The notes under the pieces were generated by a model. The model did no database searches. It had not been told where the DNA came from and saw only the letters and a list, made by a program, of their open reading frames with translations. From positions 1,550,001 to 1,614,000 of the forward strand of contig WJXW01000013.1 of the NCBI GenBank assembly GCA_015832175.1: 64,000 nucleotides of DNA, read 5' to 3'. The position numbers were made by a program, and so were the translations under genes. Positions 35,173 to 46,200 of this stretch are shown here, piece by piece (position 1 is the first letter of the stretch; every line of letters begins with the position of its first letter). This stretch comes from Paraphaeosphaeria minitans. Lineage: Eukaryota > Ascomycota > Dothideomycetes > Pleosporales > Didymosphaeriaceae.

Positions 35173-38084
35173 GGCCCCCAGCAGCAGTGGAGCTGGCCCC
35201 CTGCTTAGCTCTGCCGGCCGCTTGGCTGTGTGGCGCCAATCATGTGCAATGCCCAGGGTTGCTGTAAGCGCCGCAACGATGCGCTAATGCACGGGATCCG
35301 CCAGCCTTCGTTCCTCACTGCTCTTGCGCGCTCTCGCGTCCCAGAGCTCACGAAGGAGACCCGTCCATCTGGATGCTAATGACCTTTAGGTCCAGCTCAA
35401 TAGCCACCTACCTACGGTACATACTATGTACGTCGATGGTCCAGCTGTCGCGACCAGGTCGACGAGTGCGACCGTGGTTGGAGCCGTGGCCACGAAAATC
35501 CTCCCCAACTGACCAGACGTGACAGTCCAATTCCAGAGGCCGCAGATGCCACCCGCCAGACATTTCTTTTTGCGCCATCACACCTACCAGTACAGGATTC
35601 TCCGCCTGCTGCCACTGTCTCAAGCCTCTTAGCGTCGCCTTGCCCGCCTGGCTTGACTAGGCAGAAGGGTGTCGGGAAGCCTGCCTTAATGCACTGGTGT
35701 GCCCGCCCAACTTGTGCACCGGCTGATTCAGATGTCCGCATAGCAACTGCACAGTTGAGGCGTCGAAGCCGGCTAGCCTCCACTCCTGGGATGATGCTCC
35801 GGCTCAAGTTTCTCTGGGCCGACGTGGCCAGCTCCCACCAAATGACGCGAGCGCGGTTGTGACTGAATCCTCCAGCATGCACCATCTTTTACGGCCCCCA
35901 AATCGCCGCGGGGAATTGTCCCACGTTGATCGACAAAGGCCACTTCAACGGGGACATCCTTCACTAACATCGTATCGGCGTAACTTATAGAATTCCTAGC
36001 AAGCTCCAGTCCCTCGTCACCCGAAGCCAATATCACGCAGTCGTCACACCTTGATCGCAAAATGTGATATCGTCGCACCCCGCTATCTGTACTGCCGGTC
36101 GCTCTCTCGGACAATCTGATGTGCTACAAACTTTATCAATTGGGAAAGTGGCGGTCCTCGCCCACGTACTGTGCCTCTGAGGCGCAGAATTACCCGCGTC
36201 AAAGTCCCAGCCCTAGAAGCAGACGCCACCCGTCCACAACATGCTCACCTGCATGTCTCGTGGCTCTGTCAGCCTCAGTTCTTTGCGTCGGTAACACTGC
36301 TCTTGTGCCTGGTCGACACCTGCGATCATCCCTACTTCTTTGCTATCACAACGGGCTGATAGTGACGCATCAATTCTACGCATTCATTGCACCATTCCCA
36401 AAAACTTCGATCTTGAGTGGACTCGTCGAGATCATGTCTAGGGCCTTTGATCGAAAACCTTTCGTACTGCACGATGAAGTCTTCCACTACGACCATCATT
36501 TTGCTTCGCCATATCTGGTCGCCGATCTTGCCATAGATCCTCACGCAGTCATTTTGAAGCCAAGTTATTCCTGTCAAAATTCCCATTCAGGGACCAATCT
36601 GCCGCACACTAAGGTCGGACCAGGGTGGAGGGCGCGTATTTGGGCCACGTCTTTGGTGGCGAGGACAGTCTGACCAACCCCACGGAAGGCGTTGACCAGA
36701 CCGCAACCCACAAGGGTCTTTTCATGAGTACTCTATCGATGACACTACCTTTCAATCTTTGTCAAAGCTCTGAGACCTCTTGTCCATGAGGCACTCGCCG
36801 ACACGGCTGCGGTCACAATAGGGCCACCAACACTAGGTCCCTCGCCTACGCTATAGCATCACGAACATGTGGTCCATGTCAACCTGCTTGCATGTTTTCT
36901 AGATGGCAATCCTCGCCGATTCGCCCTCAAGACAGCGACAGCACCCACGGCGGGAAAAGCTGCGCCGTGGGCCACACTATCCACACCCGCCATGACTCCG
37001 CGGATCACACATACTCTTTGTCCCAATACCAGAGACCGACTACTGTGTTGGGCTCTCCTAAAGTCCTTTTTGGAGCACTATAACGCGAGGCTGTCATGGC
37101 CCGCTAGTGTGGCTTTGCCGCGACATGCGCCGCAAACGCCTCTACATACGGCCGCAAGACTCTACTAATCAAAAGGCAAAGATAACAGTGCTTTCATTAC
37201 GTCTTGTCGGGGATATCGTCCTTCTCACTGGTTCTAGAAACACCACCATGGCGCTACCTAGTTCGATACTGTCCGTGCCTCCTACCGTGCGTGTACACCT
37301 CATGCACTTAAGCGCCGCCCGCTCCTCCACCAACTTGAGCCTCCTTGTTTCAAGTATCATCTCTGAACTTGGAGAGTCTCCGCCGCGCCCGTGCGCACTG
37401 CCGCATAGAGTCTGCCTCGTCAATGGGTAAATAATTGACACTTGCGCAAGGCCACCTATCTTTGGCAACGACACCGCTCTCGGTCGGCTTTCAAATGCAG
37501 TAAAAGACTTAGCCGCAATGGGACTGTGGACCGAAAGTCACGATGGAAGAATTGTGCTGGCCTCGAGCTTGAGGCGGTCGTGTAAGGCTGTTCTTTGGTA
37601 TGTTACTTACCTATGATCGTCGTCCTTGCTAGCACCGATATGCCAATCCAACGTCAGCAATCACATCAAGAAATTTGCCTCACCGTTACGGTATGACTTG
37701 CAACTAGCCAAAGCTTTCTCGGGTCGCTGCAAGGTCCTTCCTAGAGCATCCGGCATGGTTGGCCGTCCTAGAGGTTGCATAACTGCCGTGCACCCGTAGA
37801 ATACAGACGGAGAAAACATGTTTCCGCTTAGGGTGCAGTCAAATATGTGCGCGTTGTGTGGTCGTGAGGGCCTCCAGTCCATTCTCGTTATTCTCGTGAT
37901 TACACTGGGCAGAGCTGCCCGAGGGTGTCAAGCTCCTAGATCTTAATTGACATAACGACGACTGCACAACCGAACTTGAGATTTCCGACCCTCGATACCA
38001 TGTAAGATTCCATTAAGGCGCGTTTTTTAACGAGCCTTTCCCATAACTTCGATCAGCACCTACCGCTGCACAAGTACATCCCAT

Positions 38085-38118
38085 CATGTTCCTCTGGATC
38101 ACATGTTCCTCTAGATCA
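38085..38118. repeat. 17-bp tandem duplication
   Basis: CATGTTCCTCTGGATCA at 38085 is repeated at once at 38102 with one change (GG to AG). Confidence 0.8.
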
Positions 38119-39035
38119 CATGTGCACATCCGAGAATTATTTCTGTCATGTTGATGTTTTGGCATGATCCTTAACTATCCCCGCATCATCTCCTCTCATT
38201 TCCCAAAAAAGACATGTCGATCATCTACCTACCTAGGTACCCGCGCGCAGCGTCCAATCACTGCGCTGATCCAGCCGCCCGGCTTCGTACCCCTGCAATC
38301 TAGCCTACCTCAACGTTGCATGCTTACTGTACGGTGCACCATCCGAGGTCCTCGCATTACTGTTGTAACGCAGTTATCATGAATCGGTGATATTCAGGAT
38401 TCGCGACGATGAAGGGCGTCTTTATCGATTCCACGGTTCGCGTAGGCGTATGTCATGTTTGCTGTTTTAGTAGGTAGTGGTAGATTGAGAGGACAGAGTA
38501 GATTTCGATGTGTATGAAGAAACAGAAGAATCCCTTGCGATGTGTATGACGAGGGTAACCTGTGAGGTCAGATGGGCTCGACGTAACTGTGATGATTCTC
38601 TATTGCGTCGCCGTCCTAGATGGGAGGCAAGTTCGCTGTCGAAGTCGAATGTTTACCTTCACGCTCTGACTTCTTAGATTTGACGGTCGTTTCCATCGAC
38701 GTGGGTTGTCTTGCTTCATCGTCCGGCAACTCTTAGTGAGATTGAATCGCAATGGAGCAGCTACATATCAGGAGCCAGGTCGGACCTGTTTCGGGGCAAA
38801 AATAGAGAATGATATCTCACTAGGGCTGTGGTCTTTTTCATCATTGATATTGGCTAGACATGTACCGGCACGTGCTTTCAGTATGCCTGCCTGCCCTTTC
38901 ACTTCTCTTGGCGTGTTGTTCGTGCCTTGCGCGAAGACATCGATGGTACATGGCAACACAGAAGAGCCACGCTCGGTGTATGCCCTCTCAATCCCCAGTG
39001 TGACAGTTGTGAACAAGACACCGCCCTTCTCCTTC

Positions 39036-39491
39036 ATGTCCTTCCCCAAATCTTCGCGTGACGAGACTGTCGCTGTTTTAGACGACTGGGCGGCTGGAAC
39101 CGAGCGACAATGTGCCTATACTTTGGAATCCAAGCAAAACTTTGGCCCCTTTGATCGAGCCTTCGCAAACGGTTTAGTCGCCATTTTGAAAGATGACGTG
39201 AAGAACATGCTTAGACAAAAGGACTGCTCCCTTGGTCTCCGAATCGCAATTGAGGCCGAGACGCGCAAACCAGCACCTGAGCAGAACGCAAAGCTGTTGG
39301 CCGGGTACCGCGACAACCAGAAGACCTTGGAGACGCAGATGTGTGTTTCTAGGCTCGATCGTTTTGCGCGCATGCAGGCGCACGGCGGATGTATTCCTGG
39401 GCTGAACGAGGAGACCGACGAGATTATGGGCAACGAAGACCAAGAGCTTAAGGAGAGCATCGCGGCCTATAGGTGGGCGACCGGTATTTAG
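39036..39491 (+). CDS. hypothetical protein, 151 residues
   Basis: Open frame from ATG 39036 to a stop at 39489-39491. The frame is open upstream to 38706 without a better ATG except one at about 38883, so the start is uncertain. The sequence is hydrophilic and mostly helical, rich in Asp, Lys and Glu, for example ANGLVAILKDDVKNMLRQ and ETDEIMGNEDQELKESI. It has no signal peptide, span or recognised domain. The even amino-acid composition supports coding, but it could be the last exon of a larger gene. Confidence 0.5.
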   Translation: MSFPKSSRDETVAVLDDWAAGTERQCAYTLESKQNFGPFDRAFANGLVAILKDDVKNMLRQKDCSLGLRIAIEAETRKPAPEQNAKLLAGYRDNQKTLETQMCVSRLDRFARMQAHGGCIPGLNEETDEIMGNEDQELKESIAAYRWATGI

Positions 39492-40685
39492 GTCCTAGTT
39501 CCCAACGCCTTATGTCATTGAAAGTGTTTCATTGTGTTACGATCAACGTACGGCGCGCTTTTGTAGCGCAAAGGTAAATCAGTCTCATCTTGTTGCTCGA
39601 TAATATGTACACTGACATTACTCGGGTACATGTTCATGGCACTTGTTTCCAAGACAGAAATTGGAGCTTTAGCACAGAGACGACCGCTACATTATCGCGG
39701 ACATAATATGGCTTGGAATTGGGGTTGGGCATCTGACGTGATAAACCAAAGGATCATGTGCCACGGGAACAGTCATCATGAAAGATCTTTAAGAATCCTT
39801 TGCTCTGCGTAAGCAGGCTAGTGGATCATGCATAGCTCCAATATATAATGTGTCTCCCAGGTTTACGTTCCACATTACGTTCCACATTCGAGGTGTCCGC
39901 GTTTGTCGTGACCTCGTGAACTGCCATCACCAGACAGGTACTCTCCTCACCTTCCAGGAGCGTGCAAAAACGACGACTGCTTTCTACAACTGGCTGAAGG
40001 AATACAAGCAGAAGAACGGAATCCGTTCAGCTGTCTACACTGCCACCTGTCCAACGTTGAACAGCATCGAGGTCTAGAAGCGCAGATTGGGCGCTCGGCT
40101 CTTGAGTAGGATCGAACACCTAATCACAAATACGTGCGAGTTCAAATGTTTCCAACGTCTTACAGGGTGCTCCGATGTCAGTCATGGCATGAGTCTGCTC
40201 GCCTTGTGATGTAATTTCCATAGTTGGTATAGACAACTGTGCCACACTTTCACTTGCCGCAAGTTGAGTCCGGTCCGCTTTTACCCTGCTGTGTTTTGTA
40301 CAATTGAGATAGGAAGGTATAGAGATGCCTGGACTCGCCGGTGTGTCGATGGAGAGGACCGATTTGCAGCAGTTTCGTGGTGCTTCAAGGAAGGGATGTT
40401 CTGGCGAAGGACGACCTGGGGTCGGACGGTTGTCGCGGTGACGTCGGCCGTGGTGTGCAACGACCCGCCATGCAGGAGGGCGCCGGTCGCGCTGACCAAT
40501 CAGCGGGCAGCAGCCGAAATGCGATCTACGGGCGCAACTGCTGCATCGAATATCCTCGAACGCACGACAAACACGTAGAAACAAAGCTTGCTACTCCACC
40601 GCCGTCGCCCTACTCTCGTCGTAAAAGCGCCGCTGTGCCCCCAAACTTCCTGCACGACCTCACAACACCGCCCGTTGGCCGCAAC
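39492..40685. other. intergenic, possible small relic
   Basis: A plus-strand frame ending at 40077 has a protein-like C-terminus (AKTTTAFYNWLKEYKQKNG..) but no usable start or splice support. No other content recognised. Confidence 0.35.
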
Positions 40686-41509
40686 ATGGCCCCCCGGACG
40701 CTACACGGCTCATGCGCCTGCGGGCGTAACCGCTATGTGGTTGAAATCCCCCAGCAGCAGACGCAGCTGGCTGAGCTCAGATACGACAACACTTCGGCTT
40801 CGAGTGAGTCTTGCTCTGCTGTGCTAGCGCTCTCCGTTGCGATGTGAGCATTACATCATGGCTCGCGAACGCAATCCTACAGCCCCTCCATCGCCATACA
40901 ACAGCTGACCCAGGCCCAGGACACCACTCGGCTAGCCCGCTCACTCTCTGGCTCCGCGTGCCTCTCCATTGGTATACCAGCGCCACCTTCGCCCAGTATC
41001 CCGACGAGGAACGGTCGAGCATCCAGCGCACCTTCGTTTCGCCCTTCGCCTCTCACTCGCGCCGCCAGTTCTGCGGATACTGCGGCACCCAGCTCACCTC
41101 GTGGCACGAGCAAACCAGAGAGGATGCCGAGCACATTTGCCTCACCGTTGGCAGCTTGCTGGACGAGGACCAGGCGCTACTCGGTGAGCTGGGTTACCTG
41201 CCTGGCGGAGAGAGCAGCGACGAGGACACAGTTATACCGGGTTCCTCAAGACCAACAGAAGCCGTGGCTCCATCCGACCAGCAGCCTCGCGGCGCACTTT
41301 GGTTCGAGGAGATTGTCAAGAACACGGCACTGGCACGCTTCAAGCAGCAGCGAGGCGGGCACACATCGCGCGACGGCAGTGTCAAGGTTGAATGGGACGT
41401 CGTCGAGTGGACCGAGGGTGACGATGCCGACGACGAGGGCGGTGTCACGCCCAGCAAGAGGAAGATTGGTCAGCTCGACGAGAATGACACCGAGATGCGA
41501 AGCGCCTGA
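40686..41509 (+). CDS. CENP-V/GFA-domain protein
   Basis: Exons 40686-40803 and 40920-41509 give 235 residues. The start HGSCACGRNRYVVEIP carries the first Cys-x-Cys zinc ligand pair of the GFA fold. Exon 2 has SPLTLWLRVPLHWY..FAQYPDEERSSIQRTF and RRQFCGYCGTQLTSW, the second zinc pair. The C-terminal half is acidic and ends in a Lys/Arg patch (TPSKRKIGQLDEND), a likely nuclear signal. The domain occurs in glutathione-dependent formaldehyde-activating enzyme and in CENP-V; fungal members are mostly uncharacterised. Three closely spaced acceptors (40907, 40913 or 40919) all keep the frame; the last gives the best family match. Confidence 0.83.
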
Positions 41510-41998
41510 GTTTCGCGTGCTTGTTGTGTATGTTTGGTCGCTAGAATCAGGTGCTCACGCTTTAGGGACACGGGAATGGGTAATGGATAGGTATGGATAG
41601 CAGCGGCGCATCAAGTTACGGCGCAGAACTATTTGCTTCTTATGGGCTGGAAAAATTGCTGTGATAGAAGCTGTATCATCAGCCAGGCCAATCATTTTGG
41701 CAGCACAGCGGTACGGCATTGATTAAGGTCGGCCTTCAGACAGACTGATAATTCAAACATCATGTATGTTCAAGGTGTTGGACAAATTACACAGTATAAT
41801 CGACTGCCGTCAACTACGCACCCGGCCCACGCCCACTTGATTCGCTCTGCACAAAATGCCAATGCAGCACCGTTGCAACCGTCTAGCGCCATGCGAAGGT
41901 GGACTGCCTCTTATCACTTGCCCATGTACAACTGTTCGTCGTCGTCGTCGTCGTCGTCGAGAGATTACCTGCACAACGACCAAACGCGACAAAGCGAG
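41510..41998. other. intergenic
   Basis: 3' flank of the CENP-V-domain gene and the TCG microsatellite. Nothing else supported. Confidence 0.4.
41936..41959. repeat. (TCG)8 microsatellite
   Basis: Eight perfect TCG units next to the beta-lactamase-like relic. Confidence 0.95.
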
Positions 41999-41999
41999 A

Positions 42000-42190
42000 C
42001 GAACCACCCCTTCTTTGTCTCAGCGACGCCTTTGCCTACGTGTACGCCACCGTCGTAAGAAAGGTGCCCGTCGACGATGGCGAGCGCGAGGCCGGGGACC
42101 CGCTAGTGGTGCAGGGCTTCGTTGACGCGGGCGTTGAAAGTCTCGCCGCCGCCGCCGTTGGCGAAGGGGTCTCTTGACGCATGCTGTCCT
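42000..42190 (-). pseudogene. beta-lactamase-family relic
   Basis: Minus-strand reading gives FNARVNEALHH, then TAG (42103-42105), then RVPGLALAIVDGH, then in a shifted frame VAYT..AKASL. This matches the N-terminus of fungal serine beta-lactamase-like/transpeptidase-fold hydrolases (family pattern: helix, W-x-VPGLSIAVV-DG, Y-G-x-A). The expected Trp before VPG falls at the stop codon (TGG to TAG). Nothing downstream matches the catalytic SxxK region, so only a 60-residue fragment survives. Assignment rests on one short motif, hence moderate confidence. Confidence 0.5.
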
Positions 42191-43243
42191 GTCGGAGAAG
42201 GCTGTGAAGAGCCTGGCGTGGCGTGGGTCCGAGGGCATTGTTGGGGATTTGACGTTGACAGTGGGTATCTAGGCCGCTCATGGTTGCATGCAAAGGGTGT
42301 AGGATGGCTGGATTGCCCAGCTTTATCAACTGAGTACAGCACGAGATACTCGGACGTCAGTCTACGGCCATATTTTCTTGTAAGCGCTGGCGTTCACAGG
42401 TAGCTGTACCCAATACTGTATGAGTGATTGCAGCGATCCACTTCGCTCTAAGAAGCCATAGAACAGGCGTGGCGCGGTACCCTACTATAGATAATGTACA
42501 ACTCTTAAGCACCATCAATAAATTACCATGTCGGAGCCACTGAGTCACAAATCTTACATCAAAGCGATTGCGACAAAATGTTGTCAATTTCGATATTATC
42601 TCGCCGCCTTCATTGCCTGTAACTCATCATCCACCTTGGTATCACCCAACTCAGCGCAAATTTTCTAAGCCTCCCTGGCAACCTTTGGACCCAAATGCGC
42701 AATTTAGAGGGCCATGCAGATTCTAAAACGCAGAAACACTGAACGGCAAGACTGAAATGTTTGGAAGCCCTAATGCCCTGAACGCCTCGCATTTTTTGTG
42801 CACAAGGGTCGTGACCCCATCGTCAAATACCCAATCAAAAATTAAAGACGCCGTTAACCCCCATGAATGGTACTCGGTGTATGTAATGCAGACGGGATAG
42901 GAACATCTTTTTGCGGTTTTGGGCGGAGTGTGCTGTCGAAGCACAAATCGCTCGTTTGTTGTACATCATAGAGACAGAACATTAAATAAATCGAAGAGGC
43001 GAGCTGCAGCGGTCGAACGTGTGGGTGTAGACGTGGGCCTAACTAAAGGTACGCCGACGCCGTGACGTGAATGTGACTGTGGCGGCCGCGGATTGCAATT
43101 TGAACAGGGTGAACGGACTGATTCGGATCGGAGCTACCCATCACCGATGTCAGCCTTCACGTTCAAAAGAGCGAAAGGGACGAATTTTGTACAAAGCGAG
43201 GTGAGAACCTGCTTACTTGAAGAAATATTCACTAGTGAGTAAA
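42191..43243. other. intergenic, about 1 kb
   Basis: 3' flank of RPB1. AT-rich between 42480 and 42980; no gene, tRNA or repeat recognised. Confidence 0.4.
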
Positions 43244-46200
43244 TCACTGCTGAGGCGAGCTGTTCATCGTTAGCAGTTGATATCTTTTATAAGAATTGTA
43301 CAACCATGACCAATACTTACGTCGGAGAGTACTTGGGCGACGTCGGCGAGTACTGTGGAGACGTCGGGGAAGTGGGAGAGTATTTGGGCGACGTCGGGCT
43401 ATACTGGCCCATTGGGCTCGTCGGGCTGTACGAAGGCGACGTGGGTGAAGCAGGGGAGCGCCTATCGCCGCTGTTGAACTGCGGGCTCGTCGGGCTGTAC
43501 ATGGGGGAAGTCGGGCTGTACTGTGGAGACGTAGGACTCCATCCACCACCGGGAGATGTGGCGCTACGAGCAGCAGCTTGTGCGGGCGAGGTAGGGCTCC
43601 ACTGCGGAGACGTGGGCGAGTATCCCGGCGATGTAGGTGAGTAGCTCGGAGATGTCGGAGAGAAACCTCCAGGTGACGTGGGCGAAAATTGAGGGGAGGT
43701 GGGCGAGTATGGTGATGTGGGATTATAACCCGGAGATGTAGCCCCGAAGCGGGGGCTGGTCATACTCATGCCGGGGGACGTGGGCGAATACTGAGGCGAG
43801 GATGGAGAGAACGAAGGCGAGCTGGGGCTGGCGCCACCGCTGAAGGGACTCATAGTACCTGCCATGCCAGGGCTGCGAGTACCAGCGTACGGGCTGAAGC
43901 CGCCATCGCCGTACTGCGGAGCATACTCGCTCATGCCGCCATAGTTTCCTTCTGGGGCTGCCAGAGGCGAGAACTCTGCACTGTAGGATGGGCCGCTCAT
44001 GCCGCCTTCGTAGGTTGGGGAGCCAAGGTCGTACGGAGTGGCGGCACCGGTGTTGTAGTAATTTCCGGTGGCGCCGGTGCGCATGCGGGAGTTATCTTCA
44101 ACCATGGTGAGCAACATCTGGCTGTCCATGACAACCTCAAACTCTCCTGTTCCCATCGGTGCAAGTTGACCAAGCATGATGTTTTCAGAAACACCCCGGC
44201 AGTCATCGAGCTCGCCGTAGCCAGCGGCTTCGAGGAGAATCTCAACCGTCTCCTCGAAGGAGCAGCGCATGAGTGCGCCAGTATCGCCACGATTGATGCC
44301 GTGGCGAGTGATAGCCATCAGGAGACCACGCTGGGTCATGATATCGACAAGGATCGCCATGTGGCGATGGTTGACGTATGAACCGTCAAACTCCAATACG
44401 TTGGACAGTTCTTTCAAAAGACCAGCGCGAGCGGCTTCGATACCGAGAACGCCGAGAACCTCGATGAACGAATTGGAGTACGAACAGGTGGCGTCTACAC
44501 CCTCAACGGAGAGCACCTCAGCCAGCGCAATGCCCGTGGTATCCAAGACCCACTCCATACAGCGCTCATCGTCCTTCTTGAGAATCAATGATTCATCTTC
44601 TTGTTCGAAAACCTTCTGCTCAGTACGGATAAAAGCACGTTCAACGCCCTTTACTCCGCGCAGAGTCACATCGTCCAGCAGATGAACGGCGAGCTTGCGC
44701 ATCCAACGTTCATCACGATCTTCTTCGTCGTCCTCGTCTTTCCGGAGATGCTGATCCCACTTAAAGCGTACACGTATCACCTGGTCGTCGTCGTTCGGAT
44801 CGGCGTTGATGACACTGATATTGGGGGCGAACTCTTCAAGAATCCTTCTAGACACTTCTGTTATCTGTAGGTTCTTGTCCAGAAGGTGCTTCCGTTCCAG
44901 AGTGATACGAAGCAGCCACTTGGACAGATTCGAGACATCTTCGTCGACTTCGATCCCGTAATGCATATCGACCATACTCTCATCAGCTTCGATCAATGTG
45001 GCCCTCGGATCGGGATCGTAGTACAGTTCGACCGAGTGCGTCAATGAGCGAAGGGTTGTGTGTTCGATCCGGCTTCGGAGCTCCTTCGCCGTTTGTTGCG
45101 AATGCTCCGGGTGACTCTGCTTGATCAACATACTGGGAGTCTTGATATTTGCGGCAATATTGAGGATTTCCTTGAGACGAGGTACACCGAGGGTGACGTT
45201 CTTGGAAGAAACACCAGCGAAATGGAAAGTGTTCAACGTCATCTGGGTTGCGGGTTCTCCGATAGATTGGGCTGCAATCACACCCACCATTTCTCCAGGG
45301 TGAACAGCAGCCCTGAGGAAGCGGTCTGCGATTTCGCCGATGACGTGGTTAAAGGCCAGCTTGTTCAAATGATCTACGGTCACCAGGCGCTTGAAGGCCA
45401 GACGAGACCGCAAAAGGCATTTAAAGAGCATGGTAGCGCTCTTCTGCGCCTCCAAAGTGAGAGGATCGTCACCGCGAATAACGATGAGTTTGTCGAGCAA
45501 TTCGCGGACACCCTGAACAACATCTATGGGGTGAAGATCGCTTCGTTGGGAGTTCTTGATCGCGAATCGAGTCTTCGCGTTTTCAATAATGCGGCTGATG
45601 TGAAGGGGCAGGTAAACCTCTTTCTTGTCGTTCTTCATGCCTTGTCGTAAAAATGCACGATCCTCTTCAAGCGCAGCAAATTCCTCGTCAAAGTATCGGC
45701 CCACCTCGGTGTCGCCTTGGATTTCGTTGGCAACCTCCAGCATATCGGCAGAAATAGGTGGCCTATCGCTCATTACATCCATCTTGTATTGATCCTCAAA
45801 CTTCTTTCGGGACAGTGGGACCGTGTCAATAGTTTGCTTCTCGACCTTTGCGCCATCGAGACCGTCCTCGCCGTAGACGAATTCGACAATGTCGCCCATG
45901 GAGTTACGGACAGTACCATCGTACTTGACCATGACGTCTTCAAGCGCCTTGACCAAACGACGCTGGATGTAACCAGTTTCTGCTGTCTTGACGGCAGTGT
46001 CGATGAGACCCTCACGACCAGCCATGGCGTGGAAGAAGAACTCTTGTGGAGTAAGCCCACGCAGGTAGGAGTTTTCGATGAATCCTCGCGATTCTGGAGA
46101 ATAGTCGTCCTTTGTGAAGTGCGGAAGTGTACGATATTTGAACCCAAAGGGGATTCGGTTACCTTCAACAGCCTGTTGACCGACAAGGGACACCATCTGT

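Larger units (their letters stand above)
34702..38880. other. 4.2-kb gene-poor region
   Basis: No intact gene supported. The proximal part is the promoter of the preceding gene with simple repeats. Some frames look protein-like without recognised family: minus 35773-36114 (ELARNSISYADTMLVKD) and minus 36332-36586 (IYGKIGDQIWRSKMMVVVED). Plus-strand translation of 36590-37430 stays open for long stretches broken by scattered stops. Old decayed coding sequence is likely, but I cannot name it. Confidence 0.4.

Noticed and set aside
36119..36673. 184-residue plus-strand frame
   Set aside because: No recognised domain; the frame begins with ATG but is isolated and its composition is irregular.
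40090..40130. tRNA-like T-arm word on the minus strand (GTTCGATCC)
   Set aside because: No acceptor stem, anticodon arm or D-arm can be folded around it.
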